Part shown: in pieces, positions 38,701 through 44,603 of the stretch | Numbering within the stretch: position 1 is the first letter of the stretch | Layout of the letters: the number at the start of each line of letters is the position of its first letter | Origin: Conchocele bisecta | Taxonomy: Eukaryota > Mollusca > Bivalvia > Lucinida > Thyasiridae | Direction of reading: 5' to 3' | DNA length: 64,000 bases | NCBI GenBank assembly: GCA_029237695.1 | Contig: CM055275.1 | Location: 92,542,833 to 92,606,832, forward strand | The notes under the pieces: generated by a model | What the model saw: the letters and a program-made list of their open reading frames with translations, nothing else | Told to the model about the DNA's origin: nothing | Databases searched by the model: none | Made by a program: the position numbers and the translations under genes

Positions 38701-41700
38701 CCAAGACATGTTTTCATTTTGAGGCAATATATTCAATAATTGCTGTCTGTTGATGTATAAACAGTAGTGTGATTTTATTTACCCAATTAAAATTTTGATA
38801 TACCCAATTGCTTCAGAAATGATGCTCTATCTTCAGATTCAGCGTTATTCACGACACAGACAAGTAGCGGAGGGGACAAACACAAAGAGACGACTCTTCA
38901 GCTACAGAGGAAGATACACGAGAACAAACTCATGAAGGAACAACGGAAAAAGCTACAACAGCTGAAAGAAGTAGAGCAATCCCGCGTATCTTCGTCGCTC
39001 GAAAGAAAAACGCCAGTCACTCCTAGTAGAAAATCCGTCACACCAAGTCAGTCAGTTACTCCGTCAAGGACTTGTAAAACTCCGAAACTACCATCGCCAT
39101 CGGAAAGTCCTCTTCCGTTGGAGTCACCACAGAAGTTCGGAAATTCAAATATCCCGCCAAGAGTCGGAGATCATTTTCAACCAACAGTGGTGCGGAAATT
39201 GGAAGACGTCACAAGTGTAACTGGTGAGGTCACAATGTCTCAGCATGACGCTGGGTTTGTATTACCTGTTAAGACAGTGACATGTGAATTGAATGAATCT
39301 GATCAGGAGTGTAAAGTTGAGGAGAATATGAATGAATCTAATGAAAATCGAATGCATGCGACTCCAATGTTTGTATCAAGTCCTAAGACTGAAATGCATG
39401 ACGAAAACGGGAAACGGTTTACGATGGATAATGTTCGATATGAAGAGATGGAAACCAATGAGACAAAAATTCTTGGAGAACTGGGTACCAGTCCAGCTTG
39501 TCAGGAGGTGATGTACCAGTCAAATGAGCTGGGCACCAATCACCCTATCGTGGCTGAGGTGGAGCGGGAAATTGTTGATCAACAGAACAAGGAAAGCGGG
39601 TCGGAGAGCGATTCAAAATCTAACGACACCGAGGTTGAAGTGATATCGGACGAGGATACTGAAATGAAATCTGAAATAATTGCTACACATGCAGATGTAG
39701 TTGCAGCTGAAATCCCAAGACAAATAACAATTGAACAGCAATCGTTATCAAAGTCAACAGGGTTTTTAAGTTTAAAAACGTTGCTAGGTAAGGATAAGGG
39801 AACGGATAGTTTGAACAAGTCCGTTGGTTTTCTGAACTCGTCAAAAACACATAATTTATTCGCGAACAAGGCAAAGATACAAACAAGAAGTGCATTTGTA
39901 CCGTTTTCTCACGTTCAGTCTCGTAAAGAAGTGGAGAAGGTTTGCCAGTCTATAACGACTATATCTGGTGTGAATTCAAAGTCTATAAAATCTCAGAACT
40001 CGAATGCTTACACTCTAACTACAGTCCCACAGAGCTCTCATGTCACAATGGTGGCTTTACCGCAAACATTTCCGACAAATTCAGAATCCAATCAAGGCGG
40101 TTCGGACTTAACGCGTTTACCAGACAACGTAATCACGATAATTCCTGCATCGAACATAACAACTGCTAGTCCGTCGGGAAATTTTTCATTGTCGACAAGC
40201 TTTCAAACATCAAATAGTGCTACTACTACAGTCGGAGATGTGAGTGTGAAGTCAGCCACCTCGATCGTTACCACATCAAAGACGCTGACAGCGGTGTCGT
40301 CAAACGATGCTGGTATCACATCATTACACAGCTCCCCAGTTACTCCAAAACAGCTTAAGACACGATTCACTCCTATACGTCCGAAGGCATCGCCGGTTAA
40401 AAACCCGCCAGCCATGTTAAAAGACAGCAAATCTGATAACCCTGTATTTGATAAGCGACCAGTGTCGACTATTTTAAAAGAGAAACGTGCAAGAGAACAA
40501 CAAGCTGAAGCAATAGCAAAGTTTCAGGCCAGTTTAAAATTACAATCTGTTTCCAACATGCAGTTTGCCCAAAATATCACATTTACAAACCAGGGAACCG
40601 TCCAGGGACAGCTTGGAGGTGTTCCAAATGTAACGCGGGAACTATTCACACTTCCTGTTCAGAATACCCCACCGGGCAAAGACGTTGTGATCATTATGAG
40701 CAGTAAGGCAGGCGGTACTGGCACTGGGAACATACAGACAATTCTAACATCACCGTCAACCAATTATATACAAAATCCATTTTTCGGTGGTAAAGATAAC
40801 ACTGACATAGGTAAAACAAAAGAGTTAGTTGACAGTTCATTTCAGTTGAAAGAATCAGCGAAAGATGTTATTTATGAAGAGAAAGAGTCAGAAATTAATG
40901 CAGACAATAGTGATGAGTATAACACAGTCGTTACGCAAACATCTGAATCGGCAACAAGTCGACCGTTAGAATTCATGGAATCTGAATCCACCCGTGATAC
41001 TGAATCTGGAATCAAAGAAGATGATGAAAACACTGAACAAATGGACTTGGTGTTTTCTGAGACTCCAGTAAAAATTGCTAAGCTTAACATAACGTCTCCA
41101 TTTACATATAGGTCCGAAAGTGTGTGTTCGCTTGGTAGGGACACCCCAATAAAAGTGGTAAAAATAGCTGAAGGCTCTCAGAATCGTCCGGAAAGCGCTT
41201 GCTCATATGGGAGGGAAACACCTTCTGGTGCAAGGAAGAGAAAATCAACGGAACTCTCGCAAAAACAGTGCTTTAAGCGGTTAAACTCCACTGGCGAAGT
41301 TGAAGATATGGAAGATGTCTCGCTAGATGATAACACACAGAATTCCTTTATCACTGTAGATGATCCACATAAACATTCACATCCTAGGCGAACTCAATCA
41401 TGTACATTTGAATTGGACAAGGACTCCAAACCTAGACATTTTTATCCAAAATCTCAACAAACCGTCCAACTAGCATCATTACAAAGCCCAGACATATCCA
41501 GCCTGGAACGAGAGGCATTGATTGAATCATTTCCTCATAGCGTTGGAAGTATTGGTCCAAAATACCCGATCTCCCAACAAAGTTCTATTGGAGTTAATGT
41601 GAAAGCTTTAAGAAATTCCCAACAGAAACTGATAAAAGAACAACAATATCTGAATCAGCGTTGTGACAAATTCTTACAGAAAGGCAGTTCTTCAGACTGT

Positions 41701-44412
41701 GTTGTTTCAGATAGTGGCACTGCTACTGATCATCGTCTGCCAGCTGAAAATAAACCAATATCACCAACTGGCACTGCAGGTTTACCTGATTTTGATCCTG
41801 GTCACGGCACCAAAATCACACTCACAACTGGCAAAGTCACAACAAAGTATGATCAATACATTTCTGAACTTCCATCTGAAGTTGCTGACTTCATCAATGA
41901 ATCTATTGAAAAGAGCGAACATCCGAATGACTCTGTTTCGTCAGATTCTGAACAGGAAGTGACAAACCCTAATGAGAAACCCTCATCGGTGGGTCTCCCA
42001 AACTTGAATATTGATCTTGAAAACGAGCTGAGTCCTTCGAAAGAAACTAAAAGAAACTTTGGTCTAACAATTTTACAAGCAGATACAAGGAATATGTTGC
42101 CTACTTCAAAACAGGATACAGAACTATTTACTGTGCCGAAGGTTCCGCCAGCCAATGTCAGAGTGCGTGAAGGTGTACAGAGGTTCAGTTTTTTCGACAA
42201 TCAACACGGACAGTCACTACAACAGCGGTGTTCATCTCTACCATCGTTTACTTCACCAGTTCGCTCGATCATGTCTCCTGTCAACCGTCCAGCGCCGTAC
42301 CAACGGGCATCATCCATGTCACCCAGAGCAGCCCAGAACCTGGAACGGGAAATCTCGCCTATTTCTAAAATAATCTCGCCAATACAACGAGTGGATATTC
42401 GCGACAACCATCCGATTTCAGTGAATGTTCACAACGCCACTAAATCACGCGATGCCAGTAGTTATTATCGACCGAATACTTTACCGCTGCGAGGAAATGC
42501 TGGTGATGACGTTCGGAGCCCACAGGCAACTCCTTACCTTGCGAGTCTACAGCATAATCTGCAGAAGCCTGGCGAAATCGCCAACGAACAAACATTTATG
42601 AAGCCGCGTGAAGTCGCTGCTGAGAAAGTCGCTATTTCTCTAGCTTCGGCGGTACAGTACGTGAGAGGGGCTGAAACAGGTGTGGAGAAAATGGACATCT
42701 TACCGTCATTCTCCGATTCAGGATACCACAGCATAGGCGCCAGTCCAGTGACCAATTCCACACCAGTGTCGAATGCAATGGAGACAGACATCATGCTCGC
42801 ACAGCAACCAAAGCTACTTGTGTCTAACTCGCCACGAAACATCGCGAGTGATTTATCTAACCAGAGTCCGATTATGCACGTCTCGCCAAATGTTAACATC
42901 AGAGCACCAATGACTATGACCTCGCCCAGATTTCAAGTTGCAAGTCAATTGAAGTCGAACATTCTCGCCGCTTCAAATTCCAGCGCCTTTATCCCAATCC
43001 AAGGTTCGCCAAATGATATACAATATGTGAGACCAATACGTCCAACAGTTACAATGGCTAATAATAATTCAATGCCACCGTCAGATGTTTTCCTGAGCCC
43101 AACAGTTGAAAGTAATCCATCTGATGTACTTGTCATATCACCAAAATCTCAGGACCCTCCGTCATATGAAATAGCCGTGAAATCCCTGCGTCAGCAAACC
43201 GTTGATGATTCTGTGCCAGTGAAAGATATAAACTTGAATCCTCCTCCACAACAAAATGAAGCCAATGTGCCTCAAATGACAATGTTTGGAAATGTGAATA
43301 CTGTACAGGCTGATGTGGGTGTTCGAACTGTGAAAGATTTTAGTGAGAAAGGATCGCTTCTTGCAGACATGGGCAAAACAAACAGTCCAAATGATTGGTC
43401 GGTCCAAACAGTGCTAGGACCGTATGCATCCAAGCTTGCACAGCTGTCTAGACAAACAAAACAGACATCTATTGCGAATCCTGCGAATACAAAATCGTCA
43501 GTTATGTCTGTTTTATCGGAGCGACAAACAAACAATGCTATAGTGTCGAATGCTGAACAAGGATTTGTTCCACAAAAGCCAAACATGTCGACCTTACCAA
43601 GTGCTAAACCACAGCCACTTCCGTACATTCCATCGAAGACTGTACACGACCTTAACCTTGTACTTGGTGCTGACTCTCATTTAAATATTCATGAGACCAT
43701 TGACAATATCACCCAATCACGCTCACCTAATTTAAATATTCACATGAATACTGAACATATCAACCAATCACCATCATCTAATTTAAATATTCATATGAAA
43801 GCTGAACATATCAACCAGTCACAGTCATCTAATTTAAACATTATTCATGAAGGTGCTGATTTGAATTTAAACGCTGAAAGTGAAAGTTTCTTGCCAGGTA
43901 AATACGACACGCCAGAACAGTTTTACCAGGAAAACATATCAATATACCCATCCCAGCATTCCAATCCCGATTCGACGAGAACATATCTCTCCCATACATC
44001 AATGTCGCCGAGAAATCCTCCGCATCAAGACCAAATAATCTATAACCACCCCGATAACACAACCCTGAGCGAACAATCACTATTTCCCCATCCACAGAAC
44101 ACAAATTCCAGTATGAACGAACGAGTGATTTTCAGTAATCCATCGAACACCATTACAGATGCGAGATTCCTGGGAAATCCAAACGTTAACATCCAGGAGA
44201 TGTTTTCACCTGCGAGTATTGCGTTAAGCCAAGCTATAGAGAAGGAACTAAAGAGCGGAGATGCAGAGTTAAATATGGATGAGCTGAACAAGACTTGGGA
44301 AGCGATTAAAGAAATGGAGGGGATAAGTGGGAAGGATATGTTCTCTGTTGGTTCGGAGGATGGACAACGTGGGGACGAAATGGGGAATTTTAAAATGTTT
44401 GAAGATTGTTAA
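8587..44412 (+). CDS. RFX7: RFX7-like transcription factor, whole gene (7 coding exons, 2,147 aa)
   Basis: The coding sequence is the join of 8587-8792, 10196-10229, 10716-10804, 14757-14885, 17557-17758, 34395-34602 and 38837-44412. Lengths 206, 34, 89, 129, 202, 208 and 5576 add to 6,444 nt, an exact multiple of three ending in TAA, and every intron starts GT and ends AG. The protein has an N-terminal EKLLLYLKLPTG segment (about residues 90-101), the RFX winged-helix domain (about 124-201), PTLPKF at 207-212, a helical CEWAQKLL block in exon 6 (about 227-281) and a long disordered tail. The order matches RFX7/RFX5 and lacks the dimerisation domain of RFX1-4. RFX proteins bind X-box DNA in the nucleus; vertebrate RFX7 is a transcriptional activator. 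Human RFX7 is about 1,360-1,460 aa, so this one is long. Invertebrates may have one RFX5/7 gene, so RFX5/7 is the safer family name. Expression was not observable. Confidence 0.93.
8855..9106. mobile_element. MITE family F, copy in intron 1
   Basis: It begins TGTGGCTGTGATAGGAGATG and ends with a near complement (...CAAGTCAGAGCCACA). The inside has GCACAGGCTGATCTGGATCT. Relatives: 9421-9612, 45343-45560, 51899-52325. Confidence 0.7.
9421..9612. mobile_element. MITE family F, second copy in intron 1 (5' truncated)
   Basis: It has the same interior GCACAGGCTGATCTGGATCT and right end CCAGTCACAGCCACATAT as the first copy. The left terminal repeat is mostly missing. Confidence 0.65.
9693..10158. 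mobile_element. MITE family E in intron 1
   Basis: Terminal inverted repeats: TTAAAGGTACATGCCCACTC with AGTAGGCACACAA at the left, and TGTGCCTACTGAGTGGGC then GTACCTTTAA at the right. A close relative spans 60925-61456, and a fragment lies at 3847-3880. Non-coding. Confidence 0.85.
10196..10229 (+). CDS. RFX7: RFX7-like coding exon 2 (34-nt microexon)
   Basis: A tiny exon between TTCTTTCAG and GTAAGC. It restores the phase left by exon 1 (2 nt + 34 nt = 12 codons) and encodes SIESRSRISEIL, equivalent to the KV..IL helix that precedes the conserved EKL.LYL segment in RFX5/7 proteins. It is too short for ORF prediction and was found by following splice phase. It lies 37 bp downstream of the end of a MITE (9693-10158). 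Confidence 0.85.
10230..10715. other. Intron 2
   Basis: A 486-bp intron bounded by GTAAGC and CTCAG. No repeat family was recognised here, which makes it the cleanest intron of the gene. Confidence 0.6.
10716..10804 (+). CDS. RFX7: RFX7-like coding exon 3
   Basis: An 89-nt exon in phase 0 after an ATCCTCAG acceptor. It encodes TKTQQLSDVEKLLLYLKLPTGVSSDESLR and ends with two bases of a His codon. The EKLLLYLKLPTG stretch is the family signature ahead of the DNA-binding domain in RFX7/RFX5. The donor is GTAAGT at 10805-10810, and a HINE-like element starts directly after it. Confidence 0.92.
10811..11788 (+). mobile_element. HINE-like element, family B copy 1, abutting the exon 3 donor
   Basis: It starts TTATTATACCCCCCGCAACG, whose complement GCGGGGTATA follows within 25 bp, then (GTCC)n and about five tandem units of about 165 bp (AAACTTAACATCAG near 10888, 11053, 11217, 11386, 11540). 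The 3' tip has GGGGGTATTCC, hairpin GTAAGC-CTC-GCTTAC, then TGACCAATCTAGTT. Copy 2 is at 31547-32640. It begins directly after GTAAGT of intron 3. Confidence 0.75.
11938..12256. mobile_element. Palindromic MITE family M, copy in intron 3
   Basis: Termini GTAGCCTATTTCACCAACAT and its complement (ATGTTGGTGAAATCGGCTG), subterminal AAAGTATACTTT repeats, and a central palindrome with TTATCACAGCC..GGCTGTGATAA. Relatives at 17158, 33887, 44668, 54539, 54916 and 55187. Confidence 0.9.
12361..14591 (+). mobile_element. HINE-like element, family C copy 1 (large tandem core)
   Basis: It starts TAGCTCGCCTGCACAAAGTG, folding with GCAGAAGAGCT. About twelve degenerate units of about 168 bp follow (AAACTTAACGTTGGGG, TTTCATACATGCATTCCTC, CTCTATCATGCTGTAGCAAA). 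The 3' tip is GGCGAGCTTC, hairpin TTGTC-TTCT-GACAA, then CTCTTGTT. Some units contain TTACAGGGAACG-like CAG sites that could act as cryptic acceptors. Short ORFs such as 13180-13395 and 13937-14125 are unit-length artefacts. Confidence 0.78.
14592..14756. other. End of intron 3
   Basis: 165 bp between the family C element and exon 4. No recognised repeat; it contains the exon 4 branch and polypyrimidine region. Confidence 0.5.
14757..14885 (+). CDS. RFX7: RFX7-like coding exon 4 (first half of DNA-binding domain)
   Basis: A 129-nt exon after a TTTCAG acceptor, encoding residues 110-152. It carries AFTWIRSHLE and MAKQEVYDDYK, the start of the RFX winged-helix domain (compare the usual W(I/L)..(N/H)(L/Y)E and P(K/R)..VY..Y pattern). 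The donor GTATGT at 14886 splits the codon of Lys153. A truncated MITE begins about 12 bp into the intron. Confidence 0.95.
14897..15075. mobile_element. MITE family P, truncated copy at the start of intron 4
   Basis: It matches the family from GCAAATTTAGGATCGTCTGG on. Full copies (59083-59306, 59981-60226, 62640-62884) have gapless termini like GGGCCCATTTCACTAAACTT and a central GGATTTACATTTATTGAGC palindrome. Here the left end is missing and homology begins 12 bp into the intron. Confidence 0.75.
15118..15522 (+). mobile_element. SINE-like element, copy in intron 4
   Basis: The head contains GGGGTTCATCC, resembling a pol III B box. The body has GGTCAGGTTATTCTAATTTC and TTCCGTTCTGATTTTGGGAT. 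The 3' end is TTGATAGGCCGTTAAACACC, then CAATAAACAAACAAAC. More copies at about 45775-46140, 47185-47588, 52975-53237, 53277-53404, 54108-54425, 58637-58935, 59470-59650, 63000-63422 and 63425-63552. A tRNA-derived SINE is likely but not proven. Confidence 0.75.
15817..16984. mobile_element. 1.17-kb pogo-like non-autonomous transposon in intron 4
   Basis: Terminal inverted repeats CAGTCAGAATTCGTTACA at the left and its complement at 16967-16984, flanked by TA on each side (15815-16 and 16985-86). Subterminal AACGGCATATTCG repeats occur several times. CAGT-type ends with TA duplication fit the Tc1/mariner-pogo group. No transposase frame remains; an internal duplication (ATATTCGGGAACCAGTCACT twice) is visible. 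Confidence 0.8.
17158..17444. mobile_element. Palindromic MITE family M, copy in intron 4
   Basis: Termini GTAGCCCATTTCACCAACAT and the complementary ATGTTGGTGAAATAGGCTAC, with a central inverted repeat around TTATCACAGCCAAAATGGCT. It lies 112 bp upstream of exon 5. Confidence 0.9.
17557..17758 (+). CDS. RFX7: RFX7-like coding exon 5 (DNA-recognition half and PxLPxF motif)
   Basis: A 202-nt exon after GATTTCAG, encoding the rest of Lys153 to Glu220. It holds the RFX core: LCNADFGKMMKQVFP, then RRLGQRGQSKYFYGGL. The RRLG.RG.SKY.Y.G pattern is the DNA-contacting recognition helix and wing of RFX proteins. PTLPKF at residues 207-212 follows. In vertebrate RFX5 and RFX7 the equivalent PxLPx(I/L) motif binds the ankyrin repeats of RFXANK/ANKRA2; here the last position is Phe. 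The donor is GTGAGA at 17759. Confidence 0.97.
17838..17967. mobile_element. Fragment of an element with GGGATTCCGCTG ends, interrupted
   Basis: GCAGGGATTCCGCTGTCGAT and the inverted CAATTGGCGATAAAAAATTA pair resemble 46305-46585, where the element ends AGCGGAATCCCTG. The right side is replaced by the family C element starting at 17968. Confidence 0.6.
17968..19352 (+). mobile_element. HINE-like element, family C copy 2, in intron 5
   Basis: The 5' tip TAGCTCGCCTGCACGAAGTG and 3' tip GTTGTC-TTCT-GACAAC plus TCTTGTT match copy 1 at 12361. There are about seven core units of about 167 bp (repeat of AACTTGACGTTGGGTAAATG-like motif at about 18039, 18207, 18374, 18540). Confidence 0.78.
19375..20313 (+). 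mobile_element. HINE-like element, family D, in intron 5
   Basis: Starts ATGCCCCCGCCATCGAATGG, folding with GAGGGGGGCAT, then TAGTGTTACC. The core has units with CTTAACGCTCGGGTAAATGG and CTAAGCCCAGGGTCAAGGTC. The 3' tip has GGGGGCATTCGTG, an imperfect GTGTGCC..GGCCAC hairpin and ATTTCTAATT. It begins only about 22 bp after the end of family C copy 2, and a poly-T run follows it. Confidence 0.7.
20424..20620. mobile_element. Fragment of a CGCAA-rich dispersed element
   Basis: It begins TACAGTACAGGCACTGCGAA. The complement of that end is at about 33455-33480, and GACAAGTCGG/GACAAGTGGC blocks plus CAGGGCTGTACAAAT recur inverted at 30770-30870. Several broken copies of one element family are implied. 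The overlapping small frames are not genes. Confidence 0.5.
20963..21106 (+). mobile_element. Minimal 144-bp HINE-like element, family E
   Basis: TATGCCATCGGGTTTCGAAG pairs with AAACGGGTGGCATA, then a short CCGTCCGTCTGTC tract, about 45 bp of spacer, GGTGGCATCCGC, hairpin GCGT-TCGACAG-ACGC and ATTTCTTGTT. It has both end modules but no tandem core. Confidence 0.65.
21113..21335 (-). mobile_element. Hairpin element family B2, copy in intron 5
   Basis: The core TTGAACCGTCTCGACGAGAC is part of a palindrome. A fuller reverse copy lies at 61888-62101, ending in TTCCAAAAGG versus CCTTTCGGAA here. Core-only relatives at 46893, 50272, 53812 and 60302. Confidence 0.7.
22368..24417 (+). repeat. 5' LTR (2,050 bp)
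   Basis: It contains a CCAAT box (CAGCCAATCAC, about 22689-22700), an inverted repeat around GACAAGTTCCGTAAGTCACG, a TATA box (CTATAAATAGG, about 22781-22791) and a C-rich minisatellite with unit about 53 bp from about 23200 to 23980. It differs from the 3' LTR by a few substitutions plus minisatellite length. Confidence 0.88.
23200..23985. repeat. Minisatellite inside the 5' LTR, unit about 53 bp
   Basis: About 14 units with CCCAGCTTCGTGATCCCCGC and TGTGTGACTCCCCCACCCAG. The minus-strand frames with GESHSGDHEAG repeats arise from this array and are not proteins. Confidence 0.9.
24709..26050 (+). pseudogene. Gag remnant of the LTR element
   Basis: Starts MESLECSDDG in an AAAATGG context. 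A coiled-coil-like stretch (ELRAEITSLRTEIKELKSR) ends at a stop near 25087. The capsid-like part follows in another frame: FDGNGNWHEYLLQFGIAAHG, KAVKLVCSLRGEAIAVL, then LPELAHDIKRLTRLAYP and DALRIAMKLE, the usual Ty3/Gypsy gag pattern. The zinc knuckle CYNCKQRGH is at about 26000 but lacks its last Cys. At least three frame or stop lesions are present. Confidence 0.85.
26100..26730. repeat. C-rich degenerate tandem repeats in the LTR element interior
   Basis: Units of roughly 110 bp with TATAAAAACTCGTGCCCGAG and CCCCGCTTCCCCACC. Open frames here on both strands come from composition and period, not selection. Confidence 0.7.
26731..28557. other. Unassigned interior of the LTR element
   Basis: An acidic 98-residue frame at 26923-27219 and a hydrophobic 73-residue frame at 27733-27954 are open, but neither shows a recognised domain. 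An envelope-like role for the hydrophobic one would be a guess. No reverse transcriptase or integrase motif (for example YxDD, DDE context) was found. Confidence 0.5.
28558..30430 (+). repeat. 3' LTR (1,873 bp)
   Basis: Same order of features as the 5' LTR: CCAAT, a single perfect hairpin (16-bp arms around AAGTC), TATA at about 28955-28963, and about ten minisatellite units at 29380-29995. In the last roughly 420 bp I saw one difference from the 5' LTR (TTTACGACAG versus TTTACGAGAG). Confidence 0.88.
30690..31000. mobile_element. CGCAA-rich dispersed element, second fragment
   Basis: GACAAGTCGGGACAAGTCAC, TTGTACAGCCCTG and GCCGCAAAGTTTGCGCGG correspond to 20424-20620 in inverse order. The frames of 30694-31086 and neighbours are not supported as genes. 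Confidence 0.45.
31547..32640 (+). mobile_element. HINE-like element, family B copy 2, in intron 5
   Basis: Tips match copy 1 (TATACCCCCCGCAACGAGTT at the left; GGGGTATTCC, a TAAG..CTTA hairpin and ACCAATCTAGTT at the right). The core has six units of 168-169 bp (AAACTTAACATCAGAGAAAT near 31629, 31798, 31966, 32135, 32304, 32452). The first four units are nearly identical to each other, so recently amplified. Confidence 0.8.
32641..33230. other. Intron 5 spacer
   Basis: A (TA)n run at about 32811-32823 and a GCCTCGTCTGCCTC palindrome-like stretch near 33150-33175. No gene. Confidence 0.4.
33231..33482. mobile_element. CGCAA-rich dispersed element, third fragment
   Basis: Ends GCGGGTTTCGCGGTGCCTGT then ACTGTAC, the complement of the left end at 20424. 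The interior repeats GCCGCAAATTG-like words. Overlapping frames on both strands are not supported as genes. Confidence 0.5.
33838..33886 (+). pseudogene. Fossil copy of the 5' border of exon 6
   Basis: CTGTATTATAGGATTAAGTG and AAGGACCAATC repeat the acceptor and first codons of exon 6 (CTGTGTTATAGGATGAAGTG, 34385-34404), about 554 bp upstream. The GAT GAA start has become GAT TAA, so the copy begins with a stop. A family M MITE follows immediately. Confidence 0.7.
33887..34146. mobile_element. Palindromic MITE family M, copy in intron 5
   Basis: Left end GTAACCTATTTCACCAACAT, central TTATCACAGCCATTTTGGCT palindrome, right end truncated at ATACAATGTTGATGAATTTT. Confidence 0.85.
34395..34602 (+). 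CDS. RFX7: RFX7-like coding exon 6 (helical block after DNA-binding domain)
   Basis: A 208-nt exon after GTGTTATAG, 16.6 kb downstream of exon 5. It encodes residues 221-289, including CQVVCEWAQKLL, LRELAEYLV and SFAACTVIAAL, which match the conserved region that follows the PxLPxL motif in RFX7 (CEWAQKVL...LARFLV...MAALTV). The donor is GTAAGT at 34603-34608. Decayed partial copies of this exon's two ends lie at about 33838-33886 and 35661-35719. Confidence 0.95.
34610..34790. mobile_element. Tigger/pogo-like MITE touching the exon 6 donor
   Basis: Starts CAGTCGAACCTGTG and ends CACAGGTTTGACTG, with TA on both sides (34608-09 and 34791-92). The left TA overlaps base +6 of the exon 6 donor GTAAGT. 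Length 181 bp, non-coding. Confidence 0.85.
35104..35506. mobile_element. Element family H in intron 6, copy 1
   Basis: Ends CAGGGCTCCAGATAAGGAAT and GCATCTTATCTGGAGCTCTG are inverted repeats. An inner hairpin uses ACACATCTTGGTATTTCATT. Relatives at 38491-38826 and 44604-45272. Confidence 0.75.
35661..35719 (+). pseudogene. Fossil copy of the 3' part of exon 6
   Basis: GCCGCCTGTACAGTCATAGC then ACCGTTACATGAGAACGGGA repeats 34548-34602 (GCCGCCTGTACAGTCATAGC then AGCGCTGCAGGAAACTGGGA). It ends AAAAGTAAC where the true exon ends AAAAGTAAGT, so the donor was copied too. The frame stays open (FAACTVIAPL) but there is no AG acceptor next to it. A family D element follows directly. Confidence 0.8.
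35721..36298. mobile_element. MITE family D, copy in intron 6
   Basis: Long terminal inverted repeats: CTATAGTCTGTTTCACGAAA then GCTGCCCAAATTTTACG, with the exact complement at the right end. An inner palindrome uses TTCCCCATGTTAAATCCCCA. Relatives at 49069-49605 and 52433-52958. Confidence 0.88.
36401..36474. repeat. Short palindrome in intron 6
   Basis: AAACAGTGCAGATCCAGATG is followed by its approximate complement CATCAGGATCTGCACTGTTT, a stripped relative of the motif inside MITE family F. Confidence 0.6.
36535..37925. repeat. Three tandem units of about 180 bp, one junction split by a HINE-like element
   Basis: Units carry GTGTACACAACTCCTCCGA, CTATACACACG and TTGAAGATGTGCACCTTGGT. Unit 1 ends at about 36733, unit 2 at 36916, and unit 3 covers about 37735-37925. 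The unit 1/2 junction is intact, and the unit 2/3 junction contains the element at 36917-37734. The short frames here are not genes. Confidence 0.75.
36917..37734 (+). mobile_element. HINE-like element, family F, with identifiable empty site
   Basis: Starts AAGCCAGGTTTTTTGAAAAA, folding with ATCCAGGCT, then a GGGCGGGCGG tract instead of GTCC repeats. The inside holds two diverged units (TTAAGTTTTCGTGTTTGAGT at about 37011 and 37201). The 3' tip has AAACCTGGCC, a GGC-TTT-GCC hairpin and CGTTTCTTGT. The junction sequence without the element exists at 36725-36760. Confidence 0.8.
38491..38826. mobile_element. Element family H in intron 6, copy 2, next to the exon 7 acceptor
   Basis: Left end CAGAGCTCCAGATAAGCTGC. 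Similarity to copy 1 (inverted) persists to CAATTGCTTCAGAAATGATG at 38806-38825, about 10 bp before the AG of exon 7. The right terminal repeat is missing. Confidence 0.7.
38837..44412 (+). CDS. RFX7: RFX7-like terminal coding exon (1,858 residues, disordered region)
   Basis: A 5,576-nt exon after TATCTTCAG, open to the TAA at 44410-44412. It starts with a basic, probably helical stretch (LQLQRKIHENKLMKEQRKKL) like the QLQRKI... block of RFX7. The rest is rich in Ser, Thr, Pro, Asn and Gln with no folded domain that I recognise. Visible points are a basic RKRK cluster near residue 1089 (possible nuclear localisation signal), acidic runs (SDEDTEMKSE), several R-x-x-S sites followed by Pro (RCSSLP, RASSMSP), a three-fold 17-residue repeat near residues 1904-1962 and an acidic, helix-prone C-terminus. 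No stop interrupts 1,858 codons, which itself shows selection. Many shorter frames on both strands here are shadows. Confidence 0.95.
43678..43853 (+). repeat. RFX7: In-frame 51-bp tandem repeat in exon 7
   Basis: Three units of 17 codons plus a partial fourth encode variants of NLNIHMKAEHINQSQSS. Units 2 and 3 are the most alike. The period is a multiple of three, so the frame is kept. Confidence 0.85.
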
Positions 44413-44603
44413 AAGGTTATCAATGATTCAAAGGTGGTTAAAAGGTTTACAATGGCTCAATATTGTTAAAATGTTAATTTTATTCAATATTGTTGAAGAT
44501 TTTACAATGATCCAATATCATGGAAGATTCTTAAAAGGTAACAATTATTCAATATGGTTGAATATTGATAAAATGTTATCAATGAAGGATTCACATGGTT
44601 GAT
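44413..44603 (+). other. RFX7: Start of the 3' UTR, degenerate tandem repeat
   Basis: Words such as TTCAATATTGTTGAAGAT, GGTTATCAATGATTCAA and TTAAAAGGTAACAAT recur with small changes. Similar words return at about 45580-45680 after a block of mobile elements, which suggests the 3' UTR was interrupted by insertions. Confidence 0.55.

Noticed and set aside
39579..44291. Several minus-strand and other-frame ORFs of 60-121 residues inside exon 7
   Set aside because: They are shadows of the 1,858-codon RFX7-like exon; none has a recognisable domain.
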